The notes: generated by a model not told the origin, from the letters alone. Counted from the first letter of the stretch, positions 48,034 to 58,940 are shown. The stretch is DNA of 64,000 nucleotides from Euphrasia confusa (GCA_954870475.1 OX940949.1:28444610-28508609), one strand, 5' to 3'. Program-made: numbers and translations.

Positions 48034-48152
48034 GATTCTCCGGTTGAGCTCCGGACACCGTGATGTTCGTGATCGGTTTCCGGCGACGGGATTTCGGTCG
48101 GGGTTATCGGTTCCGCAATTTTTGATACCCCGGGATATCGATTTCCAGCAAT

Positions 48153-48164
48153 TGGTATCAGAGC
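48153..48164 (+). other. E8 primer-binding site
   Basis: TGGTATCAGAGC two bases after the LTR. Confidence 0.9.
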
Positions 48165-49382
48165 GTTTGGTTTCGTGTTCATGTATGTGTTCAATTGTGT
48201 TCTACCTTGCAGGGATTCCGACTATCATGGTTTAAATTAATTGTTAATTATTCGTTTAATTAATAGCTATTTAATTTTACCATGATTATTCGTTATTAAA
48301 CTCTCGGACATGTCGAGATTCGTTTTGTGTGGATGAATGCTTGTAATAGTAAAAATTCGGGGGTTGACCGAATTTAGATTTATTATTATTGTTCTATGTT
48401 TTCCGGAAAGTGTATAGGGTCGATTTCATGTATAGAATCGATACCGGAATTGTAAATTTATTTCTTGTAATTTATTTACGTTGGATCGATGCCGAGACGA
48501 CCGCCGGAGAACTCGTGTGACGAAGAAGACGAAGAGGACGAAGAATCGGGATCGATCAAACCCCTTGATCGACCCCAATCGATCGACCCAAGAGGAGGGG
48601 GCCGATCGCCCTCGGCTAGGGCTGCCGCCGGCGACGGTGGCGGCTGGGCTGGGCGGCGGTGCTCCTCCAGGGGTGGGCGGTCGAAGGTGGGGGTGGCGTG
48701 GAGTCTCCCGATCTCATGCTACTCCTACCTAGATTCTACTTACCTAATTGATTCGGTTTTCCTAATTGAGTTTTCCTATTTTTGGGAATTCTCATGGATT
48801 AGGAAAAGAATTAATTGGAATTAATTTTATTCCTTATTCTATTATGGAAATCTTCTAAAGTATTCCGAGTTCTACTTGGAATAGGATCCTAGAGATTTAA
48901 TAGAATTGGAAAGGAATAAAAGTTAATTTAGGATTGATTTATTTCCTAATTGATTATTCCTATTTTATGGGAATTTTCATAGTAATGGAAATTAATTAAT
49001 CTTGGAAAGTAGAAGAGTCCTAATTTATTTTATTTCCTTATTCTATTATAGAAGTCTTCTAGAATATTTCAAGTTTACTTGGATAGATTATTCTAGAGAT
49101 TTAATAGAATTAGATAGGAAAATAAATAAATAAAAATATTAATAATATTTAATTTTATTTTTGATTTATTCGATTGACTTAATTTTCGAATTGAGTATCT
49201 TTTGGATTTATTAAAAATAAATAGTTTTAAATATTGGGATTAATATTCTCGTCACATGGAGCATTCAAGAACGTAGACTGAAGACTAGAAGACGCATACG
49301 GAGATGGAATAAAGCCATGATAGTCGGAAAATAATTTTCTAGCTTATTTTGACTATGTGCTATGTGCTTTATTGCTTGTATG
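48165..49382 (+). other. E8 leader, first part
   Basis: Contains ttctaccttgcag (acceptor AG at 48211-48212), a GC-rich block (48481-48710) and a long AT-rich stretch with repeats of the tagaatt/gattta type. Short frames in the GC-rich block share only about 20 codons with the E5 leader and then diverge, so I do not call a gene. It is interrupted by E9 at gtatg. Confidence 0.75.
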
Positions 49383-49928
49383 TGATGGAGTAGTATACTT
49401 AATGTCTAGATTTGAGTATTCTGAACTCTGTATTCACTTTCATTTACCTATTAATTACAGACATTCATTTGCTTTTAATTATTGTTAATTAAATTTATGC
49501 AAATTATAGTCCTGGATTTTATACGTTGTAGTTAGTATGGTGTTGCATGGGCACACAGAAGATCATACTATCGGTTACTCGTATTTAATCGAACAGTTGC
49601 TCACGACCTAGATGGACACGGACAATTCCATCGGTATAGTCGTTGTGTGAGAGAGAAAATAATTTATCTTAATTATTTTATCACACCGCCGCGGGGGGCT
49701 GTCGAACAGCCCCACCCCGATCGATCGCCGGCGTGCGATCGATCATCATGATCGTGCGAACCCCGGCTCGCGGGGGTTCGGGTGGGGGCGGATCACGTGC
49801 CTTCGGGCGCGTGGTCTCCAAAGCCCGGACTCCGGCGGATGAGTCGGCGTTTGTATGATCTCCGGCGAAGGGTTCGTTCGGGTTGTCGGTTCCGCAATTT
49901 TGATGACCCGGGATATCGAATTCCAACA
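49383..49928 (+). repeat. LTR L14, internally deleted 5' LTR of E9 (546 bp)
   Basis: 49383 to about 49686 equals the start of the 3' LTR and the rest equals its end. About 1.1 kb is missing (equivalent to about 55850-56965), including the TATA box, the conserved donor block and most hairpins. The junction shows one base of overlap at most. The primer site next to it is intact. The element can no longer be transcribed from its own 5' promoter. Confidence 0.93.
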
Positions 49929-49930
49929 AT

Positions 49931-49942
49931 TGGTATCAGAGC
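49931..49942 (+). other. E9 primer-binding site
   Basis: TGGTATCAGAGC two bases after the LTR. Confidence 0.9.
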
Positions 49943-51955
49943 GTGGTTTACGTTCGCGGTATTTTCGATAAAATTGTTCTACCTTGCAGGGTTTCCGACT
50001 ATTATGGCTTGATGATTATTCGTTTAATTATTTTGTCATGTGATTGTTTTTTTTAATAAACTCTCGGACATGTCGAGATTCGTTTTTGGTGGTGAATGCT
50101 TGTAATAGTAAAAATTCGGGGGTTGACCGAATTTAGGATTTATTATTATGTTCGTTGTTTTTCCGGAAAATGTATAGGGTCGATTTCGTGTATAGAATCG
50201 ATACCGGAATTGTAATTTAGATTTTTGTAAATTTATTTTGCGATTGGATCGACGAATCGAAGACCGCCGGAGAAGACGAAGTGACGAGGAGACGAAGGAC
50301 CGGGATCGATCAATCCCCATGATCGATCCCGAGGGGATCGATCGACCCGCGGCCCTAGGCGGGCTGTCCGTGGGAGTCTCGGCCACGCCAGCCACCAGTG
50401 GTGGTGGCGCGTGGGCTGAGCGGCGGCGGCGTGCCCTAGGCGGCGGTCGGACGTGGTGGGGGTGGTTCGGGGTTCCCCAACCCGGGCTACTCCTACCGGA
50501 AATATACTTTCCTAATTAATTCATTATTTCCTATTTTGATTATTTCTTTATGGAATATTCTAGAAAAATAGAAAAAGAATTAATTTAGTACTAAATTTAT
50601 TTTTCCTATTTGATTATTCCTACTCATGGGAATATTCATGGATTAGGAATAAAATAAATTTAGAAAAGTATAATAGTCCTAAATTATTTTATTTCTTTAT
50701 TTCATTATGGATATCATCTAGAATATTCCAAGAGTATCTTGGATAGATTATTCTAGAGATTTAATGAAGTGGAAAAGGAAAATAAAATAATAAAAATATT
50801 AATAATATTTAATTTTATTTTTGATATATTCAATTGACTTAATTTTCGAATTAAGTAACTTTTGGATTAATTGAAAATAAATAGATTTAAATATTGGAAA
50901 TTAATATTCTCGTCACATGGAGCATTCAAGAAACGAAGACTAAAGACTAGAAGATGCGTACGGAGATGGAGTAAAGCCATAATAGTCGGAAAATAATATT
51001 CTAGTATTATTTTGACTATGTGATAATACTATGTGCTTTATTACATGTATGCATGCTATATGTGTTTACTTTTATGCACTAGATAGCGTATCCCTTTATT
51101 GTAAAAAGCTAAGTGGGAGAGGGTATGGAAACATACCCATGGTCTCCATTGCTGCTCTCTTGGTGACTTTTATAAACTTTTGAAGTTTATATAGATAAGT
51201 TATTGGAGGAGAGTTCTTGTAATTCCTCTTACGAGAAACATTGATTAAGTTCATCAAACAATGCCTAATTTGTCTTTCCAAAGCTGATTTCAAGTCTACT
51301 CATTCTCACCCCGGGGAGTGGAATGGAGCCAGAGCCACTTGGTCATGTTGAGGACACAAATTAGAGACTTTCGTGCCATACTTTGATAGATGGGTCGTTT
51401 GTCTGCTCGGCTCCCTCATTTATGAGAGATAGGGTTGTTCGCATGGTGAATCACTGGTTAGAAACTTCGAGTTTCACTTATGATTCTCCACGTCTTGATT
51501 TACGAGATTAAATGGATCAAGTAATTGGGAGTCAATTATAAAAGTCTCTTAGTGTAGTAAACGTCCACACCACGTGGCTTGCTATGCTGACGGACTTTGG
51601 ATTAATTGATGTAGACAGTTGTAAGTAATTATGAAGAGTTGTGAAGTTATCGTAAACGTCCACACCACGTGGCTTGCGGTGATGTAGCGATTCCAAGTAA
51701 TTTACTTTGGTACTGAGTAATGGTTTACACTTAGATACGCCTTATAGTATTCCTCCCCACGAGGTTCCGCTATAAGCGATGTATGACCAAAGAAAATCTA
51801 ATTGCTAAATCATTTGGGTGGGTAAACGTCCACACCACGTGGCTTGCCTTACCTGATGGGATTTTAGATGTGATTAGTGATTTAATGATATTATTTGAGG
51901 GAGATAATATCGGATATTAAATTGTTTGTTTGTTTTATGTGCTTATAGGTTAGGA
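49943..51955 (+). other. E9 leader (2.0 kb)
   Basis: Same modules as in the gag partner: ttctaccttgcag just after the primer site (near 49980), a GC-rich block (50238-50490), AT-rich DNA, and the conserved module with aagtgggaga (51111-51120) and the antisense frame. The 26-bp box is at 51557-51582, 51652-51677 and 51832-51857. Candidate gag acceptor tgcttatag ends at 51948, 8 bp before the ATG. Confidence 0.75.
51096..51293 (-). other. Conserved antisense open frame (E9 copy)
   Basis: 65 codons, MKSALERQIRHCLMNLINVS to PLPLSFLQ. This is the most diverged copy, with about a dozen residue changes against the others and still no stop. Confidence 0.3.
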
Positions 51956-52390
51956 ATGACTGTGACCCCACTTTGTGATATACTTAAAGATGAAAACTCA
52001 CCGGTTCCATATGGTGATGATTGGGAAAGAAATCTGGACACTGTCCAAACTGTTGAGCCTTCTGAAACCACTAATGACCCAACTCATGAGGACATTTGGA
52101 ATGACCTCAGAATGATGTTGAGACATAGCGTGGAAGCATGACAAGAAGTGATTGACATACTCTATAAATTCAGTCCTCTTAGAGAATCGCTTAAAAACGA
52201 TTTGAAAAGAGCTGAACTTATAAGTACGGTCAGAAAATCACAAGCTCTTGTGGCTAAGATGGAAGTGCAAGCAAAGAAGCCCAGTGGTTCCAAACCACGG
52301 AGTGGGAAAAGCAAGCCGCGAGGCAAGTGCTATCGATGCAAGCAGTTTGGGCACTGGAGGTCTGATTGTCCTCTCATCAAAGGTACGAAA
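51956..52390 (+). pseudogene. E9 shrunken gag, fused in frame to pol
   Basis: Starts ATG 51956 as MTVTPLCDILKDENSPVPYG, the counterpart of MNPLSMILKEHKLTGPNYID in the gag partner. From start to zinc knuckle there are about 124 codons instead of about 245. The central Gag core is missing in at least two places, yet the frame is kept. One TGA interrupts at 52139-52141 (the aligned codon is AGG in E8). The basic stretch and CCHC knuckle CYRCKQFGHWRSDC are intact, and the frame runs on into protease without a stop. A particle-forming Gag is unlikely. Confidence 0.88.
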
Positions 52391-55300
52391 TTTTCCTTAG
52401 TCACTGAAACATTGTCAGCGGTGATATCTACCAGCACCTGGTGTGTAGATACGGGTGCCACTGACCATGTCTGCAATTCATTGCAGGGGTTCCAGGAAAC
52501 CCGGAGACTTAGAGAGGGAGAAATCGTGGTCTACATGGGCAATGCCGCGAAGGTGGCGGCTGTTGCAGTGGGAGACGTTCACTTACGTTTCAGTAGTGAT
52601 AGGGTTTTAGTTTTACGTAATTGTCTTTATGTACCCAACTTTAGAAAGAATTTAATTTCAGTTTCTAAACTTATTATGAATGGATATTCTGTTTCTTTTG
52701 ACCACTCTGTGATCATAAGAAGAAATAGTGAAATTATCTGTTCTGGTACATTGATAGACGATTTGTATGTGCTAAATCCTGAGTCTAACACGATGCAACT
52801 AACCGAGAGTAATAACACATCTACGAACACCAATAAGAGAAAGGAACCTTCTAAGATGAATCAATTATACTTGTGGCATCTAAGGCTAGGTCATATAAAC
52901 TCAAATAGGCTTCAAAGGTTGAAAGCTGATGATTTAATCACTGGCGTTGAAGGAGAGGACCTTCCAACCTGCGAATCCTGTTTAGAGGGAAAAATGACTA
53001 AGCGTCCTTTTTCTGGTAAAGGACGAAGAGCTGAGCAAGTATTGGATTTGATTCACTCTGATGTATGCGGACCTATGTCTACTCAGGCAAGGGGAGGGTA
53101 CGAGTATTTCATCACCTTTACTGATGATTACTCAAGATATGGATATGTATACCTGATGAGCCGCAAGAGCGAATCTTTTGGCAAGTTCAAAGAGTTCAAG
53201 GCTCTTGTGGAGAACCTTCGTGGTAAATCCATAAAATGCCTGCGATCTGATCGCGGAGGCGAGTACCTGTCTGGAGAATTCAAGGCATACTTGGCAAAGA
53301 ATGGGATTGAATCCCAGCTGACCTCACCATATACTCCTCAGCAGAATGGTGTGTCAGAAAGAAGGAATATGACTCTTATGGAGATGGTGCGATCGATGAT
53401 GAGTTACTCGGATTTACCTGTTATGTTCTGAGGACTTGCCTTGGAAACAGCGGCGTACATTCTGAATAGGGTTCCGACCAAAACGGTACCAACCACACCC
53501 ATGGAATTGTGGAGTGGGCGTAAGCCTAACTTGAAACACATTCGGATCTGGGGATGTCCAGCACATGTGTTGCGACAAGGCGCCGATAAGTTAGAACCTA
53601 GATCAGAAATACGGCTGTTTGTAGGATGCCCGAAAGGAACTAAGGGTGGCATGTTCTATAGTCCTACGGACCAAAAGATCGTTATAAGTACTAACGCTCG
53701 GTTCCTAGAGGAAGACTATGTCATGGACCACAAGCCCAAAAGTGACATAATACTTGATGAGTTGAGAGGTAACGAGGAAGACCTGGATACAACCGAACCG
53801 AGTATAGATACACCACTAGAACCTGCACCTAATACTGTCACTGTTAATACACCGGAACGCCGTCGTAGTGGGAGGGTTGTTAAACAACCAGATAGATGGA
53901 TTGGACTGGGTGAGTCTTCGGACTCTGGACCTGGAGTTCATGAAATCGATCCCTGGACCTATGATGAGGCGGTACAAGATATAGATGCGTCTTCTTGGAA
54001 GAAAGCAATGAAATCCGAAATAGAATCTATGGATTCTAATAAAGTCTGGGATCTTGTAGAACCACCAAGCGGCGTGAAGCCAATTGGGTGTAAATGGGTC
54101 TACAAGAGAAAGAGAGGATCTGACGGAAAGGTTGAAACCTTTAAAGCTCGGCTTGTTGCGAAAGGATATACTCAGAAAGAGGGAATCGATTATGAGGAGA
54201 CCTTCTCGCCGGTAGCCAAGATAAAGTCGATCCGGATTCTCTTATCCATAGCAGCTCATATGGATTATGAGGTGTGGCAAATGGATGTCAAGACAGCTTT
54301 CCTTAATGGATGTCTTGACGAGACGATTTATATGAAACAACCAGAGGGATTCATTGCTAAGGGGCGAGATCATCTAGTGTGCAAGCTTAATCGATCCATT
54401 TATGGATTGAAACAAGCCTCGAGATCGTGGAACCTGCGGTTTGACGAAGTGGTCCAATCTTTTGGATTCAGTCAAAGCATGGACGAATCGTGTGTGTATT
54501 GGAAACGTGATGGAAAGAAAGTGGTGTTTCTCGTGCTTTATGTAGACGACATTCTTCTCATTGGCAACAGTGTGAAAATGTTATCAGACATAAAGGGATG
54601 GTTGTCTAGACAATTCGATATGAAAGATTTGGGAGAAGTCGGACATGTTCTAGGGATCAAGGTTATAAGGGATCGCCGGAATAGAACATTGTACCTATCC
54701 CAGCAATCTTACATAGACACGATTCTGGCTCGTTTTAACATGCAAGATTCCAAGAAGGGTGAACTACCCTTCAGTAAAGGAACTTATCTTTATAAGGATA
54801 TGTGTCCTCGGACACAAAAGGAGAAAGATGAAATGAAAGCAGTTCCCTACGCTTCGGCTGTGGGAAGCTTAATGTATGCAATGTTATGTACGAGGCCTGA
54901 TATCTGCTATGCAGTTGGCGTAGTAGCGAGATATCAGAGTAACCCTGGAAAGGCTCATTGGACTGCCGTAAAGAGCATTTTCAAGTATTTGCGAAATACT
55001 AAGGATTATGTTCTAAGTTACGGGGCAGACAATCTGATTCCTTTGGGTTATACGGATTCGGATTTCCAAGCTGATAAGGACCGGCGAAAGTCGACATCAG
55101 GCTATGTGTACACTATGGGAGGTGGAGCCGTATCATGGAGGAGTGTTAAGCAAAAGTGCATTTCAGACTCTACCATGGAAGCTGAATACGTTGCATCCTC
55201 AGAGGCAGCGAAAGAGTCAGTTTGGTTCCTTAATTTCCTCCAGGACTTAGATGTGATTCCGAGTTTGCCCAAGGCTATGACAATTTATTGTGATAATAGC

Positions 55301-55531
55301 GGTGCAGTGGCAAACAGCAAGGAACCACGGTCCCATAGTGCTATGAAACACATAGAGCGCAAGTACCACCTGATTCGAGACATCGTCAAGAGGGGCGATG
55401 CGATAGTCACCAAGATAGCTTCGGAGGACAACCTAGCGGACCCTTTCACCAAGATACTTCCTAAGGAAGTATATTTCAAGCACTTGGAGGGTTTGGGAGT
55501 CAGAAGTTTGGAGGATAAGACTAGACCTTAG
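52391..55531 (+). pseudogene. E9 Pol: protease, integrase, RT, RNase H (one nonsense codon)
   Basis: One continuous frame of about 1047 codons. The protease motif CVDTGATDH lies at about 52440. The integrase zinc region HLRLGHI...CESC is at about 52875-52985, and its D-D-E residues fall in HSDVCGP, RSDRGGEY and NGVSERRN. A TGG to TGA change at 53429-53431, inside the integrase C-terminal half, is the only stop. RT has CKWVYKRK, KTAFLNG and catalytic YVDDIL (about 54540). RNase H has TDSDF, MEAEY and CDNSGA. It ends KTRP at 55531, 3 bp before the purine tract. The architecture is Angela/BARE-like (long LTR, long leader), but I have not verified the lineage. This is the most complete pol here. 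Confidence 0.93.
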
Positions 55532-55534
55532 TAT

Positions 55535-55545
55535 AAGTGGGAGAT
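55535..55545 (+). other. E9 polypurine tract
   Basis: AAGTGGGAGAT immediately before the 3' LTR, identical to that of the gag partner. Confidence 0.88.
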
Positions 55546-57206
55546 TGATGGAGTAGTATACTTAATGTCTAGATTTGAGTATTCTGAACTCTGTATTCAC
55601 TTTCATTTACCTATTAATTACAGACATTCATTTGCTTTTAATTATTGTTAATTAAATTTATGCAAATTATAGTCCTGGATTTTATACGTTGTAGTTAGTA
55701 TGGTGTTGCATGGGCACACAGAAGATCATACTATCGGTTACTCGTATTTAATCGAACAGTTGCTCACGACCTAGATGGACACGGACCAATCCATCGGTAT
55801 AGTCGTTGTGTGAGAGAGAAAATAATTTATCTTAATTATTTTATCACACTTGTACACTTGGTGTATTGAGCGGATCGCTTGAGACTTATCAATTAGGATT
55901 GCTCTGTGATAATTGATTTAAGTCTCGGAGTATTTTATTCTTAATCCCTGAAATAATTGCGGGTGTGTATATTTAATATAAGTGACTTTGATTTACCAAA
56001 GGAATTAACCGATTTAATTATTGGGTTAATTACCGGTTAAGTTGGGTCACTATATTTTATATATGGCATGCCGTGAATTCTTGAAGGGACAGTGTATCCC
56101 GGAAGGGTTGATAATATCCCCGAGATGAGCTCATAAGGATTTATTATGTAAACCTCGCGAGTGGATTTATTCCGCATAATAAATAAGGTTGAGTGGTACT
56201 ATTCTCGGATATAAGAAATGAATAAATTTATTAAGCAATAAATAAATTTTATTCATGGATATTTAAATCTTAAATACACGGAATAAATAATACTAAGTTG
56301 GAGTAATATTATTTGATATAATATGGATAAATATTGGGAGTGCAATTTTATTTATATAGTGGAAAATAAATAAAATTAATATTGATAAGAATTAATGGAT
56401 TTGGGTTGGACCCAATTTAATTTTCAATATTAGAAGCCCAATATTTAATCTCCTTTTGATCCCCCTCGTAGCCTATAAAAGCACTACATGGTCTTCACTT
56501 TTTCACAAGAGAAAAAAAAAAACCTAAGATACGCCAATCATAAAGAGTGAAGAGGATCCATAGAGTTCGATAGCTCGTCGCCCACCCGACGTTCGAACGG
56601 AGTGCAAGGAATACGCGGGAAGATCACGAGGTCGTCGATTTCGTTTCTCCGAACAACGAATCGTAGGTACAATTCTCAACTAACTTGATTATTGTTCGAT
56701 TTGATTTTATCGAGAATACCGTAGAACAAAGATCCTAAGCATGAAACTATGAACGGGGGACGATCGCGTGGTGGTGGCGAAGCCACCGGACCACAGGCGA
56801 TCGCCCGGGCTAGGGTTTCGGTACGGGGGCGACGGGGGCCGAACCCTCGGTTCGACCGAGGGTGTGCGATCGACCACGAGGGTCGATCGCTGGGCACGGG
56901 CTGGTGCCGTGCCCTACCCCACCGTGAAGGCGGGGTCCTCCTGGTGGTGGCGGGTCGCCGGACCCGCCGCGGGGGGCTGTCGAACAGCCCCACCCCGATC
57001 GATCGCCGGCGTGCGATCGATCATCATGATCGTGCGAACCCCGGCTCGCGGGGGTTCGGGTGGGGGCGGATCACGTGCCTTCGGGCGCGTGGTCTCCAAA
57101 GCCCGGACTCCGGCGGATGAGTCGGCGTTTGTATGATCTCCGGCGAAGGGTTCGTTCGGGTTGTCGGTTCCGCAATTTTGATGACCCGGGATATCGAATT
57201 CCAACA
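55546..57206 (+). repeat. LTR L15, 3' LTR of E9 (1661 bp)
   Basis: Full LTR with the pol-partner tip TGATGGAGTAGTATAC. TATA box TATAAAAG at 56474-56481, candidate donor at 56666. Hairpins include GGCGGGTC with GACCCGCC around GCCG (56949-56968) and GGGGCTGT with ACAGCCCC (56973-56991). Ends gaattccaaca, then gtatg. Confidence 0.95.
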
Positions 57207-57211
57207 GTATG

Positions 57212-58121
57212 CATGCTTATGTGTTTAATTATGCATTAGATAGCGTATCCCTTTGTTATAAAAAGCTAAGTGGGAGAGGGGATGGAAACATTCCCATGGT
57301 CTCCATTACTGTTCTCTTGGTGACTCTTATGGACTTTTGAAGTTCATATAGATGTGTCATTGGAGGAGAATTCTTGTAATTCCTTTTACAAGAAACATTG
57401 ATTAAGTTTATCAAACAATGCCTAATTTGTCTTTCTGAAACTGACTTCAAGTCGACTCATTCTCACCCCGGGGAGTGGAATGGAGCCAAAGCCACTTGGT
57501 CATGTGGATGACACAAATTAGAGACATTCGTACCATTCTTTCGAAGATGGATCGTTTGTCTGCTCGGCTCCCTCATCTAATGAGAGATAGGGTTGTTCGC
57601 ATGGTGAATCACTGGTTAGAAACTTCGAGTTTCACTTATGATTCTCCGCGTCTTGATTTACGAAAATCGAATGGATCTCGTAATTGGGAGTCAATTATAA
57701 AAGTCTCTTGGTGTAGTAAACGTCCACACCACGTGGCTTGCTATACTAACGGATTTTGGATTAATTGATGTAGACAGTTGTAAGGAATTGTGAAGAGTTG
57801 TGAAGTTATCGTAAACGTCCACACCGTGGCTTGCGGTGATATAGCAATTCCAAACGATTTACTTTGGTGCTGAGTAATGGTTTACACTTAGATACGCATT
57901 ATAGTATTCCTCCCCACGAGGTTACGCTATAAGTGATGTATGACCAAAGAAAACCTAATTGCTAAATCATTTGGGTGGGTAAACGTCCACACCACGTGGC
58001 TTGCCTTACCTGATGGGATTTTAGATGTGATTAGTAATTTAATGATATTATTTGAGGGAGATAATATCGGATATTAAATTGATTGTTTGTTTAAATGTGC
58101 TTATAGGTTTAGAGAATAACT
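57212..58121 (+). other. E8 leader, second part
   Basis: Resumes after E9. It holds the conserved module with the internal purine tract aagtgggagagggg (57268-57281). The repeated box is at 57716-57741, 57811-57834 (two bases shorter) and 57979-58004. Candidate gag splice acceptor tgcttatag ends at 58106. Confidence 0.78.
57256..57450 (-). other. Conserved antisense open frame (E8 copy)
   Basis: 64 codons, MKSVSERQIRHCLINLINVS to PLPLSFL. Taken as the reference copy. Confidence 0.3.
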
Positions 58122-58940
58122 ATGAACCCACTTTCTATGATACTCAAGGAGCATAAGCTCACTGGCCCCAACTATATTGATTGGAAGAGAAATTTAGACA
58201 TTGTCCTGACTTCGGAGGAGTACAAGTTTGTACTCCATGAAGTGTGCCCTGCTGAGCCCACGGCTGCCTCAACTGATGAGGAAAAACTGACATATCGGAA
58301 GTGGAAAAAGGCTGATGAAATGGCTAGGTGTTATATTTTGGCTTCCATGTCAAATGTACTCCAAACCCAACATGAGTCGATGGACACTGCCTATGATATG
58401 ATGTTTAACCTCAAGGAGATGTTTGGGGAGCAAGATCGTGCGGCAAGGCAAGAAGCCATGAGAGTCCTCATGACAACTACTCAGTCTGAAGGAACGCCCG
58501 TAGGGGAGCACGTTCTTAAGATGATGGGTCTGTTGAATGAGCTTGAGATCCTAGGAGCTCAAATTGATGCTGAGACGCAAGTCGACATCATACTCCAGTC
58601 TCTGACCCCTAGTTTTGAGCAGTTTCGCATGAGCTATAATATGGGTAAACTATCTTATTCTCTTGCACAACTCCTGACTGAACTGAAGGCGGCAGAGGGG
58701 ATCTACAAGAAGGGCAAATCTCTAGCGCTTGTAGCTACCAAGTCCAAAGGCTTGAAGCCTGTCGGAGGTAGGGGCAAGAGGAGGAAGCAAGCCTGGAAAC
58801 CCAGTGGTGTCAAGAAGACTGTACCACGAGTGGGGGCTGCAAAGCCAAAGGGCAAGTGCTTCCGATGCAACAAGTCTGGACACTGGAAGTCTGAATGTCC
58901 TCTCAAAGGTACGAATTTTTCTTTAGTCGTAAAAACATAG
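58122..58940 (+). CDS. E8 Gag, intact (272 residues)
   Basis: Best preserved Gag of the non-autonomous partner. It starts MNPLSMILKEHKLTGPNYID. Residues 1 to about 195 are the copia Gag core, with CPAEPTAAS, W..ADEMARCYILAS, MDTAYDMMFNLKEMF and LKMMGLLNELEILGA. Residues 200-245 are rich in Lys, Arg and Gly, then the CCHC knuckle CFRCNKSGHWKSEC and the end SLVVKT. Gag would assemble particles and package RNA in the cytoplasm. The TAG that ends it lies where the pol-carrying element reads on into protease, and E1 has the same stop, so Gag-only is the fixed state of this subfamily. A possible splice acceptor lies 15 bp upstream of the ATG. Confidence 0.93.
   Translation: MNPLSMILKEHKLTGPNYIDWKRNLDIVLTSEEYKFVLHEVCPAEPTAASTDEEKLTYRKWKKADEMARCYILASMSNVLQTQHESMDTAYDMMFNLKEMFGEQDRAARQEAMRVLMTTTQSEGTPVGEHVLKMMGLLNELEILGAQIDAETQVDIILQSLTPSFEQFRMSYNMGKLSYSLAQLLTELKAAEGIYKKGKSLALVATKSKGLKPVGGRGKRRKQAWKPSGVKKTVPRVGAAKPKGKCFRCNKSGHWKSECPLKGTNFSLVVKT

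Larger units (their letters stand above)
46494..48150 (+). repeat. LTR L13, 5' LTR of E8 (1657 bp)
   Basis: From tgttggagttgtgtac to gatttccagca, followed by a primer site. Left target copy gctca (46489-46493). All modules are complete: U3, TATA, conserved donor block, hairpin array. Confidence 0.95.
49383..57206 (+). mobile_element. E9, pol-carrying element (7824 bp)
   Basis: Complete insertion with identical target copies gtatg at 49378-49382 and 57207-57211. Order: 5' LTR with a large internal deletion, primer site, leader, shrunken gag fused to pol in one frame, purine tract, full 3' LTR. Its shared LTR parts are almost identical, so it is young. It sits in the leader of E8. Confidence 0.96.

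Noticed and set aside
48481..48824. Arg-rich frames in the GC-rich leader block of E8 (and E5 30627-30917)
   Set aside because: Only about 20 codons are shared between copies before the frames diverge; E9, E6 and E2 do not keep them. GC-rich DNA is open by chance.
53429..53431. Two TGA codons in E9 gag-pol as programmed readthrough or selenocysteine sites
   Set aside because: The one in pol replaces a Trp codon expected in the family and the one in gag aligns to AGG in E8. Ordinary point mutations explain both, and no readthrough signal is evident.
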